Positions 48,168 to 60,148 of a DNA stretch of 64,000 nt are shown here, piece by piece. Every line of letters starts with the position of its first letter. Within the stretch, counting starts at the first letter, position 1. Under the pieces are notes generated by a model. It saw nothing but the letters and a program-made list of their open reading frames with translations, was not told where the DNA came from and did no database searches. This DNA is from Sesamum alatum (lineage: Eukaryota; Streptophyta; Magnoliopsida; Lamiales; Pedaliaceae), in contig JACGWO010000003.1 of the NCBI GenBank assembly GCA_034509735.1, forward strand, positions 42,392,873 to 42,456,872, written 5' to 3'. The position numbers and the translations under genes are program-made.

Positions 48168-49092
48168 AGGGTTAAATACATCTTGTACCCCCAAACTATG
48201 CATGCTGTCACATTTACCCCTTAAAGAGTTAAAGTATGAAAGGTGGCAAAAAAACCCTCTGACAAAATATTTGGCATTGACAGGATAAAAATGCTCTTCT
48301 CACTTACCCCCTATACTTTTCATTTTACTCCCTAAAGTATGTTTTATAAAAAAATATCCCCAAAACTATTTTTAGTGATTTAAAATTTACTCAAAATTTA
48401 TTTAAAAAATAATAATTAAAATTTATAGCTTTTTATAAATTATGTAAGACAAAAAATAGTTACAAGCTTAATATAAGCAAATATGTTTTAAAAAATAAAT
48501 TATTTATATTAAATAATACATATAAGTATGTGTAAATACATAATGAATATAAATTTATAAAAAATATTTTATATAACTTATAAATTTCAATTATATGTAC
48601 AAATATTTAAAACATACAATATAATTCCCCAAAAACTTATAGAATATTATAGATTAATTATATTATAAATTTGCATGTTTTATAGTGTGTGTATATATAT
48701 ATAGATATATATGATGTAATATTTTAAAATTATATTGATATTTTATTTGTAAAATGGTTCAATATATATAACAACACAAGTAAAATTATGTAAATTTTTG
48801 AATAATTTATATAAAGAAAAGGATTGTAATTTTTATAAAGTTTATACAGAGTCTACACTAATTATAAAATCATAATCTTGGATAGTTAAATAATTTTTTT
48901 TATGATAATTCATATTATGTTTAGGGGAATGTTTTAATAGACATATTTTAGGGGGGGTGGGGGTTGTATGAATAATAAGGGCATCTTCGTTATAAAAAAA
49001 TTAGTCCATATCATGAGGGGGCATTTTATTACATTCTATAATAAATGCATTTTATGTATGGTTCAGGGATGCAAAATGTGTATTTAACCCTT
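48168..49092. mobile_element. TIR element (family D), about 0.9 kb
   Basis: Left end agggttaaatacatcttg and right end aaaatgtgtatttaaccct are inverted repeats extending about 35 bp with mismatches. The interior is extremely AT-rich and non-coding. Target duplication unclear. Confidence 0.5.
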
Positions 49093-49334
49093 AAGTTTAT
49101 GATGAAAACTAACAACCTTAATTCCCATCAAGACTTAACAGAATTTGTGCGCGATGCACATTTTTCATCACAAATTTAACGAAATTAAGGTTTGAGCCTA
49201 AACTTGCAAAGCTTTTGGGGTTTTGGTATGCAATGTGGTGAGTGTAAAAACAGTGGGACAAATTAAAATCGTAAAGGCTTGTGGAGTGCAAATGCAAATT
49301 TACATCCATCCAATAGTGAAGTTTTGTAATTGTT

Positions 49335-49850
49335 TGTTTATTGGGACTTTCGAAGGGTAAATTCGCCTAAATGCATTTCTCGTGTAGTCCTTTATCTTTT
49401 TAGGTTAGTAAATAAATTTTGTAATTTTATAATTTTTCGTGATTTTGGTCCTTCAATCACCAGAGTTTGCAAATGTTATCGATTTTTTTTTAATCTAGTG
49501 TTTTTGTTCCAATTGGTCAAATTATTGCCAGCATGGAACCAAATTTGCGTCCTATATCTTTTATATTTTGACATTTTAGTCCTTTATCTTTCTAGTGTAG
49601 AAAATATGTCCTGTAACTTATAATTTTTTTTCGCAATTTTGGTCCATTAAATTGACCAATGGGAACAAAAGTCCCAAATTAAAAAAAATTTCCGGCAATA
49701 TTTGCAAAATTCGGCAACTGAAGGACCAAAATTGCAAAATATGAAAAAATTACAGGACCTATTTGCTACCCTAGAAAGATAAAGGACTAAAATGCCAAAA
49801 CGCAAAAGATACAGGACAAAAATTATATTTAATCCGGTAAAATTCATTTT
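49335..49850. mobile_element. Fold-back element (family C), compound
   Basis: Contains repeated phrases 'gtcctttatctttctag' and their reverse complements 'ctagaaagataaaggac', as well as 'ttgaccaatgggaacaaaa' with a partial inverse 'ttgttccaattggtca'. It ends next to the Copia-type LTR at 49868. No coding capacity. The arrangement suggests two units or a duplicated arm. Confidence 0.5.
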
Positions 49851-50299
49851 AGTTCCCAAGATTTAATTGAAGGAAGCGCGGCGGAAGCGTGAAATATGAA
49901 TACGTTATAAAACATTAAATTGATCAATCCAAGGGGTGTCCCCCTGGACTCTCCGGGGCGTTCAATGTAAAATATGCAGATCTTAGTCACATACATAATC
50001 TAGCATATAAGGCATATGGATGAAAACAAAGAACAAATGGTCCGCAATATGTAAAACGATTGTTACTGTTTTCTTGATCGGCTACGTGTGTTGTTCCTTT
50101 CTCCAGACCCGTTCATGTTTTAGATCTCAATGTACAGATCCTGTAAAGATATCCACACCATACTGGGAGTGCGTTTAATCCTCTTGCGAGAGAAGATTAA
50201 ACGTTGGAAGAAATCCGATCTAAAGAATCACACTATTGATTAGTGTATTCTTTTTTATTTTCTCAAGTTCTTCAATTTGATCCTAAATCAAGGAAGAAG

Positions 50300-50300
<1 letters not shown>

Positions 50301-50333
<33 letters not shown>
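50301..50333. repeat. (GA)n microsatellite inside the LTR
   Basis: Uninterrupted GA run of about 16 units within the left half of the putative solo LTR. Confidence 0.9.
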
Positions 50334-50335
<2 letters not shown>

Positions 50336-51716
50336 CGTGTAATTAGAGTCTTGAATGGTTAAGCTATATAAATATATAATTAATGGGATGATAGACTTGT
50401 GTCTAAATTCATTGAGATGTGACTAGATGATCATCCCATCAATTAGGTCTCAACTCACAAGATATGATCAAATCATACTAAGTGAGGAAACCACAATCAA
50501 GGGATGATTATCGCTCTCCAAAATCACAAATACATCACCTTCTAAAGGTGATGATCGATTTTTGTGCTCTCCAAGAGCATGAAAATCGGCCACTCCTATT
50601 TGGGAAGGGTCCAACTCTTCCCACTTCCAAAAATGGAAGTCAACTCAGACATTGGGCCATAATTTAGTGGGCAGGGCCTAGTTTTAATCAAATTGAAACA
50701 AGCCCAACAAATTCAAACAAATTAGGCCTAAAGTCTTTTAATGCAATTAAAGACTTAAGCCCAAATACTTTTTATAAATCAATTATTTAATTGGAGCAAA
50801 CCCAATATTGTGCCATCCATCCAATGAACTATCCCACGAATAAATAATTTAATTTAGTCCAATTAAATTAAATCTCATCTTTCAGAATTAATTCAAAATT
50901 AATTCCTCCACCTCATTGGTTATTTGTGTATGACTCTTTAGGCTCAACCTTAGCTAGACTTGACTTTGTATCCAACACAATTGATCAATTAAATCCAATT
51001 TAATCAATTGTTCTTGATTAGCCATTATTCAAGAATGCCAGTTACCATGGGTGACCATCTAACAACGGTCCATGGCTTAGAGACTAAGTGAATATTTGCT
51101 TGAATATTTAGGCTCCCGAGTTTCATACGATATGGTCCTTCCGCCTATCGTTTCCCGGCCTTAGTATACGGTGTGGAATTAGGTGTCGGTTCTCATCCTG
51201 GACTAGGGATCTAAACTTAGTTTCGAGACTGCTTCCGCTTCATTGCTTCGATATAGGAAACCATTTCCTATTCGACCAATCACCATGACTACAGATTCAG
51301 AAAGCATGAATGTTTCTCCGAGTGCATAGGAGATACCACTGTCATATACTGATAGGGAGGGATCTTCTTGTTGAAACCCACCATCCTCGCTACACATTCT
51401 GACGGCAATGGACAAAGCTTATAATGAACATGTTTGTGACATGATCACCTCTCGTCACATCCAAGATACAATCATTGTGTGCATGTGACTGCCATGATTA
51501 CTCAAGTTTGAGAACTACTCTCGTACTATTGAAGCTAGAGAATTTGAGTCATACTGACCAAGCCTCCAGAGGCTTCCATATGACGATTCCCCTCGAGTCA
51601 GTTCAGTTGGTTCGACAAACCACTCAACCAACCCACTAAGATTGCATAAAGGTCCAACGTTTGTCGCCGACAAAACATGACACTCATCCAATGACTCACT
51701 ACAAAAAAATGCGGGA

Positions 51717-52352
51717 ATAGGAACGGTAAGGTGAGACCGTTCCAGTTACCGTTCCACGTAGGAACGGTGGTAGGAACTGTTGTGGAACGTAAACCGTTGA
51801 TGACGTCAGAGTCGTGCTAATAGAAATACAAATTAATAGGAACGGTCCGACCGTTCCTATTAGAGTGCCAAACGTAGAGTGCCAAATTGTACACCTATAA
51901 CCGTTCCTAAAAGGGACCTGATATATTTTGGACCTCAATTTGGAACACATGTGTGAGATTTGGAACGGTAGGCGGATCGGGAAAACAAATCGTTACTGAC
52001 TGTGTTCCAAAGACCGTGTCAATTTTGGACCGGTTGGCTGACCGTCCCAAACATGTAGTCCTACAGGAGGCCCTTTTACGCCATGGGAAAAAATGTGATG
52101 CAATTACCGTTCCAAATTACGGGTATATAGTAAATGAAGTTGTGTTACAAGTACCGGTCCTAAATGTACTCCAAGTAGGAATGGTACGTTTTGGTTGTGC
52201 CTGATACCGTTCCTAATATATGCTAGCGGCTTATTACAACGGTGACTTTGCCGTTACTGTTACCTCTCCAGAGACCGTTCCTACAGATGGAACAACGGCT
52301 ATATTTTAACGGCTATTTTTGTGTTCCAAATAGTAATCCAATGACCGTTCCA
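51717..52352. repeat. Left subterminal motif array of the CACTA element
   Basis: At least ten copies of GGAACGGT or its complement ACCGTTCC, usually as taggaacggta/taccgttccta, in both orientations. One pair forms a near-palindrome, ggaacggtc-c-gaccgttcc, at about 51839. In En/Spm such subterminal repeats bind the TNPA protein; that role here is inferred. Confidence 0.85.
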
Positions 52353-52361
52353 ATGATTTCT

Positions 52362-52603
52362 ATATATATGTCCCCCTTCTTTGTCATTGTTCTTATACTT
52401 ATTCTCCAACTCATTTTGTATTTGTAACTCCCCCCTTGATCCTTTATACGGAAAATCAAACATATCAACTACCGAACGCGAATTTTGGATTGATTTTGAT
52501 AGGTGTTTTGCTCAGGTAAGTATGCAAAATTCTATTATTTTTGCATATATATAATTTACTCTCGTCATTTAATTGTTGTTGTGAATTATACGTAGGACCA
52601 ATC
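52362..52603 (+). promoter_or_regulatory. Promoter, leader and leader intron of the CACTA transposase gene
   Basis: A TATA-like tctatatatatg lies at about 52361. A probable leader exon ends at 52514 (ctcag|gtaagt), and a leader intron 52515-52595 ends in acgtag, eight bases before the ATG at 52604. Confidence 0.5.
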
Positions 52604-55578
52604 ATGTTAAGACAGTTGAGGAAACGGATGTATAATCGAGACGTCCTGGATGTGACGCCGGAGTTTGAGGATGGTGTTACAACATTTTTAGAATGGGCCT
52701 AGTCTCAGCGTGCATATATGGACGGGGACAAGATTAAGTGTCCCTGTCGGAAGTGAAAAAACGAACGGTTCAGAACACAAGACGAGGTAAATTTTGATTT
52801 GTGTATGAAAGGGTTCATGCCAGAGTATTACAATTGGACTTCGCATGGTGAGGAGAGGGTGCAGGAATACTTTGAAGCATTGACAGCGCCCCTGTGCAGC
52901 ATCAACAAACGTCACCCGTTCAGGAGGAGGGTAGTTCGCATTGGGGTGATGCGGCTCAGATGGATTAGGCGCAGAGGATGGTATTCGATGCCGCTGGGCC
53001 GTCATTCTGGTCTTCGTACAACCAGGAGGGACCGACTGATGATGGTACTCGGTATTGTCCATCTGATGTGGGTCCTAGTTCATATTATGATTCAGGGCCC
53101 TATGATTATGTGTCTAGCTTGTCAGACCGTTTTTTTGATGTAGTTCATGCTGCGGACCAACCTTTGTGGAATGGCTGCACCACCTCTCAGTTGGCGTCAA
53201 TTGCCTCTTTGGTGAATATCAAGGCCGAAGGGGGTTTTTCCGAGCATACATATGATCGGTTATGCCAGTGGGCTGATACTGTAATGCCCCGCGATCACAA
53301 TTTTCCCGCCGATTATTACAATACGAAGAAATTGATAAGAGAATTGTGTTTACCAGTTCAGAAGATTGATGCTTGCAAAAACAGTTGCATGTTGTACTGG
53401 AAGGACGATATTGATTTGGAATATTGTAAGTTCTGTAGAGACACTAGGTACAAGCCCACGAGGGACAGAAATCCTAAACGCAAGAAGTCCCCATATGCCA
53501 TTCTTAGGTATCTACCAATTACCCCTCGACTGCAGAGGTTGTATGCGTCGGAGGTCACAACAGAGCATATGACTTGGCATGCGAGCCATCAGACGGAGGA
53601 ATGATCCATGTGTCATCCGTCGGATGCAGAGGCTTGGAAGCATTTTGACCGGACGTATCCTGATTTTGCAGTTGAACAGATGAATGTTAGACTTGGGTTG
53701 TGCACGGATAGGTTTGCACCGCACAGTCAGTATGGTAAAACTTACTCATGTTGGCCCGTGATACTTACACCGTACAATCTCCCGCCGGGAATGTGAATGA
53801 AGTCTAAGTATATGTTCCTAACAATGGTGATCCCTGACCCATCGAATCCCAAACGTCTTATCGATGTCTACTTGGAGCCGCTGATCGAGGAGTTGCAGAA
53901 TTTATGGCATGTGGGTGTACGTACGCAGATACTGCGACAAACCAGGCATTCATGATGTATGCCGCATTGATGTGGATAGTGAACGACCTTCCTGCTTATG
54001 GTATGGCGTCTGGATGGAGTACCGCCGGTGTTATAGGGTGTCCAGTTTGTATGGAGGACACACAGACATTCTATTTACAGCACGGTTGGAGGGCATGCTA
54101 TTTTGACTGCCACAAGCAATTTCTACCACCGGGTCATCCTTATCGCAGAAACAAGAAAGCCTTCACTAAAAATCGAATGGAGAGGAAGGTTGCACGTCCG
54201 AGGCTGACTGGAGAACAGATCCGAACCCGTGTCGATGCATTTAGTGTTGCTGTCGAACAACCGTTGAGTGAACCAGAAGGCTACGACGTCAACCATAAGT
54301 GGATGAAGAAAAGCATATTCTGGGAGATTGAATACTAGGGGGCGCATCTGATACGACACAATCTTGATGTCATGCATATTGAGAAGAATGTGTTCGATAA
54401 TATATTCAATACTGTGATGGACATCAATGTGTTCGGAACGATGATCTCACGAGCAACGACGATCGTATTGTTCGGTCCATTTTCAATTATCCAGGCCGAG
54501 CAAGTGGAGCCTCGAAGAAGAGATGGCTGAGTGGGGAGGAACTTCATGCTATCGAGACATACGTCTTGTGTCATTGTGAAGTAGTTGCACCGTACTACGA
54601 GTAAGTGTCTTATATGAACGTAATTATCTCGTACGATTCATTTCAATTTCAATTACATGTATATTTATAACAATCAGTTTTACTATGACAGGTCATTCCT
54701 GAATGAACTGTTCGAGCAACACAATTCGGAGGACCCGATAATTGATCAACTAGTGGTGACACAATTCAAGGATTGGTTCAAGGCTCGTGTAAGTATTATC
54801 GATTTCTTGTAAATGCGATATGCTCATTAATTTGTAATGATTGGTTCAATTACTATATATATATATCATTAATTGCAGGTGAAACCCGAATTGAATCACA
54901 CAAACGAGGAATTGTTGAAGTTGCATTATTGGGGGCCAAGAGCAGAAGTGACGACATACCCATCTTACTTCGTCAATGGCTTCAATTTCCACACTGAACG
55001 TCACAATGTCGGGAAGTCAACAATGAATTGTGGTGTTTGTGTCAAAAAGCTCATCATATACAGACACGGATTCTGACTTCTATGGAATTTTGGAAGAGAT
55101 AATTCAACTAGATTACCCACTAATTCCGAACATGCACATTGTACTGTTTAATTGTCGTTGGGTCGATTCGGTCAGAGGCATGAAGATACGCCCTCGTTAT
55201 CACATCGTTGATGTCAACTTCAAAAAGCCCTACCAAAGGAATGAACCATTCATACTGGCACAACAAGCAGTACAACTACACTACGCGGATTACCCGAGCA
55301 TGAAGAAGGACAAAGTCGACTGGAAAGTTGTTTGCAAAATCAAGGCTCAAAGAGTTATCGATGACTCGCGATGGACCGAGGTCGCTTATTAGATGGATGA
55401 AGTTGTACCTAATCCAGATGTTGTAATAGATAACCAAACATTTGAACTGCATGACCCAACGGGGTTACAATTGGTCGTTGAACATGGAGCAGGGCCATCG
55501 CGCTCGCCAGACAGTGAATCCGAAGATGAAGATGAAGATAGTTTTGACGAGGCTGAGTCCGATGAAGAGACTTTTTGA
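52604..55578 (+). pseudogene. CACTA transposase (TNPD-like), broken
   Basis: Remnant of a plant En/Spm transposase. Domains in order: transposase-associated domain from 52604 (RKRMYNRDVLDVTPEFEDGV), Transposase_21 core (about 53140-54420, with CKNSCMLYWKDD, CKFCRDTRYKP, TYSCWPVILTPYNLPPGM, VNDLPAYGMASGWSTAG and RHNLDVMHIEKNVFDNIF), then a post-core part (NDDRIVRSIFNYPGRASGAS at about 54455) and DUF4216 (55030-55392). In-frame stops fall at 52700, 52754, 53602, 53794, 54336 and 55390. Frame changes occur at about 52900, 53930 and 55044-55048 (an extra A in an A-run). The conserved region between VMDI and NDDRI, expected to hold the rest of the core and DUF4218, is missing at about 54425-54452. 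Introns 54601-54691 and 54789-54878 keep good splice sites. No active enzyme can be made. Confidence 0.85.
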
Positions 55579-55677
55579 ATTTTCCAAAAAATTTCTGTAA
55601 TTTTTTATCATAATTATTATTAATATTTCAAATATGGCGGCTACTTTATAAAAAAAGATAGACGAAAATTTGAATTA

Positions 55678-56862
55678 GGAACGGTCCAAATTTATAATTA
55701 CCGTTCCTATTTGAGGTAAATATTTCAAAATATGGCGGCTAATTAAAAAAAATGAGGGAAATTTGAATTAGAAACGATACTAATTTATACATACCGTTCC
55801 TAGTTGAGGTACAATATTTCAAAAAATGGCGGCTAATTAAAAAAAAATGAGGGAAATTTGAATTAGGAACGGTACATATTTATTAGGACCGTTCCTATTT
55901 GAGGTACAATATTTCAAATATGGCGGCTAATTAAAAAAATGTGGAAAATTTGAATTAGGAACGGTAAGTTTACACGTGACCGTTCCAGATTGTAATAGGA
56001 ACGGTGACTGTATTAGTGCTTTAAAACGGCATCGTTTTTTAGAGTAGGAACGGTATTAGAACCACACTGTCTATTACGTACCCGTTTCTAGTATTAGAAC
56101 TCCAACCAATTTGTCCGATATCTCAACATCCGTCAGTCGGATCGACACCATTTTTTAACACGTACAAGGTTATGGATATGAATTGATGTCCAACAGTCGG
56201 ATTTCCAATCAGTAACCCGGATTTAAGGATGCATATGTTTTTATTACGATGAATATTGACCGGGATAAGTTAACTCGAGATCCGCACACCGAAATATTTC
56301 AAAACGACATATAATGTATTCTTTTGTATGTTATATCATATATAACGGTCTGATTGGAATTTTGACGGTCTGATTATGCCGTGCAGTACAAAAATATAGG
56401 ATGCTAGTTACATCTGTGAAATACTAACAAAAAAATATTTACAAATATACTTCATATTGTGAACGTGTGTCTATTGTTTGGAAATTATTTTAGATTTTTA
56501 TAATCTTTAAACATCCAATTGTATACATTTATTTAATAAAATAAGTGTTCAGAATGTTTTTTTCTTAATTTATATTTATTATCTAAGAAAAAATGAAAAA
56601 AAAACAATTGCAATACATATAGGAACGGTAATGTATGAAAATAGGAACGGTAACTAAATGTGTGTCTAAAAACGACGTCGTTTCTTTAGTTAGGAACGGG
56701 GTTGGGAACACATATTGTATTATGTGACCGTGCCTATTAGTACAATTCCATGTACTAAGTATTTGGAATTGATATGAGAACGGTAATTTTTTATTTAGGA
56801 ACGGTCCGTATTGGGAACGGTTATGGGAATGGCTGTACTACTAAGCTACCGTTCCTATTTAG
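55678..56862. repeat. Internal GGAACGGT motif array between the two CACTA genes
   Basis: About fifteen copies of the same motif found at the element ends, lying between the stop of the transposase gene and the promoter of the second gene. The first part (55678-55990) consists of about four repeating units of roughly 90 bp, each with 'caaatatggcggctaattaaaaaaa', 'gaaatttgaattaggaacggt' and an inverted accgttcct. Classical CACTA elements keep such motifs near their ends only, so this array is unusual. Confidence 0.8.
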
Positions 56863-56959
56863 GTCAACATCATCAAAACGACATCGTAGTATGGCTAATA
56901 TGACGTCGTTTTCTCTGGTTGGACCGGTAGTAGGAATGGTCAAGGAAAAAATGACAGTT

Positions 56960-57246
56960 CCAAAAGGTTATATAAATTAAGCCCTTGGCTAAATTTCTCT
57001 CATTTTCTCCTCTCTCTCACTCTCTTTCTCTCAGAATCTCTCTCTGCCCCGTCGCCTCACAACCGCCATCCGCCTCCGTCGCCACCGTCGCCTCCATCCG
57101 CCTCACACGCCGTCGCCTCCATCCGCCACCGTCGCCTCACACGCCGTCGCCTCACATCCGCCGTACACCACCACCACCACCCTCTCTCTCTGACTCTCGC
57201 CACCCCAACCCCACCAGCACTCGCGGCCAGCCACCACCCCACTCAG
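56960..57246 (+). promoter_or_regulatory. Promoter and 5' UTR exon of the second CACTA gene
   Basis: A TATA box-like ttatataaatt at 56969 is followed by a CT-rich leader and then a run of GCC/TCC-rich repeats (ccgtcgcctc, ccgccatccgcc). The exon probably ends at 57246 (actcag|gttctt). A 1.39-kb leader intron would run to 58638 (ttttttag), four bases before the ATG at 58642. Short frames through the proline/serine-rich leader are not considered real. Confidence 0.5.
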
Positions 57247-57538
57247 GTTCTTCCTGAAATTTTGTCCATTTTTTTAAATAGTAGAATTTAAATGTTGGTT
57301 AATTTTATGTTGTAATTTTGTATTCTTTTGTGTAATTTTTGTAATTTGTGTTGTAATTTAAATGTTGTAATTTTTGTAATTTGTGTTGTAATTGAAATGT
57401 TATAATTTCTGTCGTAATTTTACAAATTTATGTAAATATTGGTATTTTCAGAAAATTGGTGTAATTATGCAATTTTCTGTTTTTTTTTGGTGTAATTATG
57501 CAATTTTAGTTGGGTATGAAATTTTTGTGCATTGTGAA

Positions 57539-57544
57539 TTTTCT

Positions 57545-57582
<38 letters not shown>
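57539..57582. repeat. Poly-T tract
   Basis: About 37 consecutive T within the leader intron of the second CACTA gene. The length may be uncertain in the assembly. Confidence 0.85.
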
Positions 57583-57585
<3 letters not shown>

Positions 57586-57639
57586 TCTGTAATTATTTCT
57601 GGACTTTTCTGTTTGTATTTGTGAATTTTCTGTAATTAT

Positions 57640-58500
57640 TAAAAAATTCAGAAAATATATATAAAATATATAGAAATTTAATATAATTATTAGAAAATAA
57701 TATTATGAAAAATTATTAGAAAAATAGAAAATAATGTTATGAAAATAATGTATATAAAAATTCTATACGAAACTGTTTTAAAAAAATGTATGTAATTTTT
57801 TGTAAATTTTTTAAAAAAATTGGGTAATTTTCTTTGATATATGAAATTTCTGAAATTTGTTAATATGGAAATTTGAATTTTTGGGGAATTTTTAATTTTT
57901 TAAACATCTGAAAATTTTGAATTTTTTAAAGATCTGGATTTTTTAATTATTTAAAATCTGGAAATTTTGAATTATTTAAAAACTTTTGAAAATTCTGAAA
58001 ATTTTCTATAATTTTAAAAAAAATTCTGATTTTTCTGTAATTTTAAATTTTTTTATGTCATTTTCTATATATTATAAAAAAATTCAGAATTTCAAATATT
58101 TCAAATCTTGAATTTTTGAATTTTTTAAAAAATCTGGAAATTTAAAATATTTAAAATCTGAAATTTTGTATAAATATTTAAAATCTGGAATTTTAAAATA
58201 TTTAAAATCTGGAATTTCAAATATTTAAAGTCTGGAATTTTTTATAAATCTGGAAATTTAAAATATTTAAAATCTGTAATTTTGAATTTTTTATAAATTT
58301 GGAAATTTAAAATATTTAAAATCTGGAATTTTAAACTATTTAAAATCTGGAAACTTAAAATATTTAAAATCTAGAATTTTGAATTTTTTAAAAAGCTGAA
58401 ATTTTGAATTTTTTAAAAATCTGGAATTTTTATTTTTTTAATAATCTGGAAATTTTAATTTTTCAATAAATTCAATAATTGAAAATATGATAATTTGAAG
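57640..58500. repeat. Degenerate AT-rich tandem array in the leader intron
   Basis: Units of roughly 20-40 bp built on 'ttaaaatctggaattttaaaatat' type phrases repeat with drift across about 860 bp. 'atctgga' or 'atctgaa' recurs at least fifteen times. The array lies within the leader intron of the second CACTA gene and has no coding capacity. Confidence 0.7.
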
Positions 58501-58641
58501 GAATTAGTGCAGTTTTAGGGTAAAATTATGGTATTTAGTATAAATATGTACACTTGTAGTATTTAGTTTGCATATATATTAAATACATTAGAAAATCTTC
58601 ATTATTGAAATAAATTGATGCTTATGTGTTTTTTTTAGATA

Positions 58642-60148
58642 ATGTCTGGTCGGGATTTTTCACCCTGAGGAGGTGGACGTGGCCGTGGTCGTGGTCGTGG
58701 CCGCGGTCGCGGCGAAACCGACTAACCGCCACCACCACCGGCAGATCCGGCACCCGCACCACCTGCGCCGGATCAGCAGCCCGGTGCGTCTACTGTTGCG
58801 CCGGATCAGCAGCCCGGACTATCCACTACCGCACCGGCGGTCGATCCGGCCCGTCCATGGGCTGCCCCACCACCACCGGCCCCACCACTCCCACCACCAT
58901 CCGCGCGCCAATACATCACACTCGCCGATGCGAGGTACAATTTATGTTTTTAATTTTTTTTTGTAATTTAAATTAATATTTTTATGACATACTAATTATT
59001 TTGTAATTTCAGTCGTGATCGGAAGATCCACGAGCGCATGTACGTGATCGTGCGAGGACACTATCCCCACCCTTGGGGCTGTTTGCGCCAGGTGCCGCTA
59101 GAGCACCAGCATTTTTGGTTCGAGAGCTTGAAGGTAACATGAATTAATTTTTTTTAAAGTATTTTAATAATCTAAGTTAAAAAATATTTATATATATATA
59201 TTTTTTACTACAGATGACATACTGGTGGGACGCCGACGACGAGTCGATGTTCAAGATCTTCCATGTTTGGGTGGGGAAGTTCTTGAGGAAGAAGTTCGTC
59301 CTCGCCAGACAGTCGCTGCAGAAGCCTCTATGGCTGGCGAACGAGGTGTGGCGGCAGCTCCTCCTGTACTGGGCTTCCCCGGAGTTCCAGAAGGAGTGCG
59401 AGAAGAACAAGGCGAACCGGAATGCCAACCCAGCCGCATCCACTACTGTGTACCGCGGGGGATCTGTCTCCATCGGTATGCACAAGCGGAAAATGGTAAG
59501 ATATCTAATGTTATTTCAATTATTTATTACTATTAAATTAAAATTGTAATAACTATTTTCCATTTCTTTTTACAGAAGGAACAGCTCGGCCGGCCAGTGA
59601 AGCAGATGGAGTTATTCTCCAGATGCTACAAGAAGAAGACCGACGGCGGCTGGAGCGGGTCGAGGGCAGCGGAGGTGGCGGTAAGTTGTAATTAATACAT
59701 TCTACAGTATTTTTTTAAATATTTTAAATTTTCTAATTTATTGTAATTATTTTTGCAGGAGATGCTCCAGAAGATGATGGAGGATAATCAGTCTCAGGCC
59801 CCTGAGGATCCTGCTTCCGAATCAGAGGCCTCGGTGGCGCAGCAGATGTGGCTGAGTTGCGTCGGGGGCAAGAACAAGGGCCGGGTATTTGATCTTGGTT
59901 CTGAGGCCTTGGCGCTCAGTCAGGCCGTTACCTCGCCATCGCCACCGCCAACGCCCGCGCCAGAGCTAGCGCCTCCGTCAAACATGGAGGGTCGGTTGGG
60001 CCGCCTCGAGGAGATGATGGCGGACCTGATGGGCATGGTCAAGGACATGCAGACCAATCGCTCCGGTGCCGGCCTGTCACGGCCTCCTAGAGACCCCACA
60101 CGTCCAGACATTAACGAGATGGATGAGGCCGATGGGGACGAAGAGTAA
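58642..60148 (+). pseudogene. Plant transposase-type second gene of CACTA (Transposase_24 / Ptta-like)
   Basis: Five exons: 58642-58934, 59013-59133, 59214-59495, 59576-59680 and 59759-60148, with GT-AG introns and matching phases. N-terminal GRG repeats are followed by a Pro/Ala-rich linker. Then comes the conserved region (HPWGCLRQVPLEHQHFWFES, WVGKFLRKKF, KANRNANPAASTTVYRGGSV, GRPVKQMELF) typical of the plant Ptta/En-Spm family. The C-terminus has a MEGRLGRLEEMMADLMGMVK heptad segment likely to form a coiled coil, and an acidic end. Two in-frame stops break exon 1: TGA at 58666-58668 (where CGA, Arg, would fit the GRG repeat) and TAA at 58723-58725. Everything after is open. In En/Spm the second protein (TNPA) binds the subterminal motifs; that role is inferred. 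Translation from a later ATG could still give the conserved region. Confidence 0.7.

Noticed and set aside
47690..49860. Several 60-97-residue frames (for example 49330-49623)
   Set aside because: They lie in AT-rich fold-back or TIR repeats, and similar frames recur in the inverted arms, so they are chance frames.
52604..55578. Stop codon readthrough (several TGA/TAG at conserved positions of the transposase) as a recoding signal
   Set aside because: Stops come with frameshifts and loss of the core domain, and also include TAG at Trp and Gln positions, so ordinary pseudogene decay explains them.
55678..55990. CRISPR-like array (regular repeats with spacers)
   Set aside because: Plant nuclear context; units are imperfect, AT-rich and carry transposon motifs. 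No cas genes.
56985..57257. Proline/serine-rich 90-residue protein
   Set aside because: Lies in the GCC/CT-repeat leader of the second CACTA gene, starts with a non-ATG triplet, and no domain is visible.
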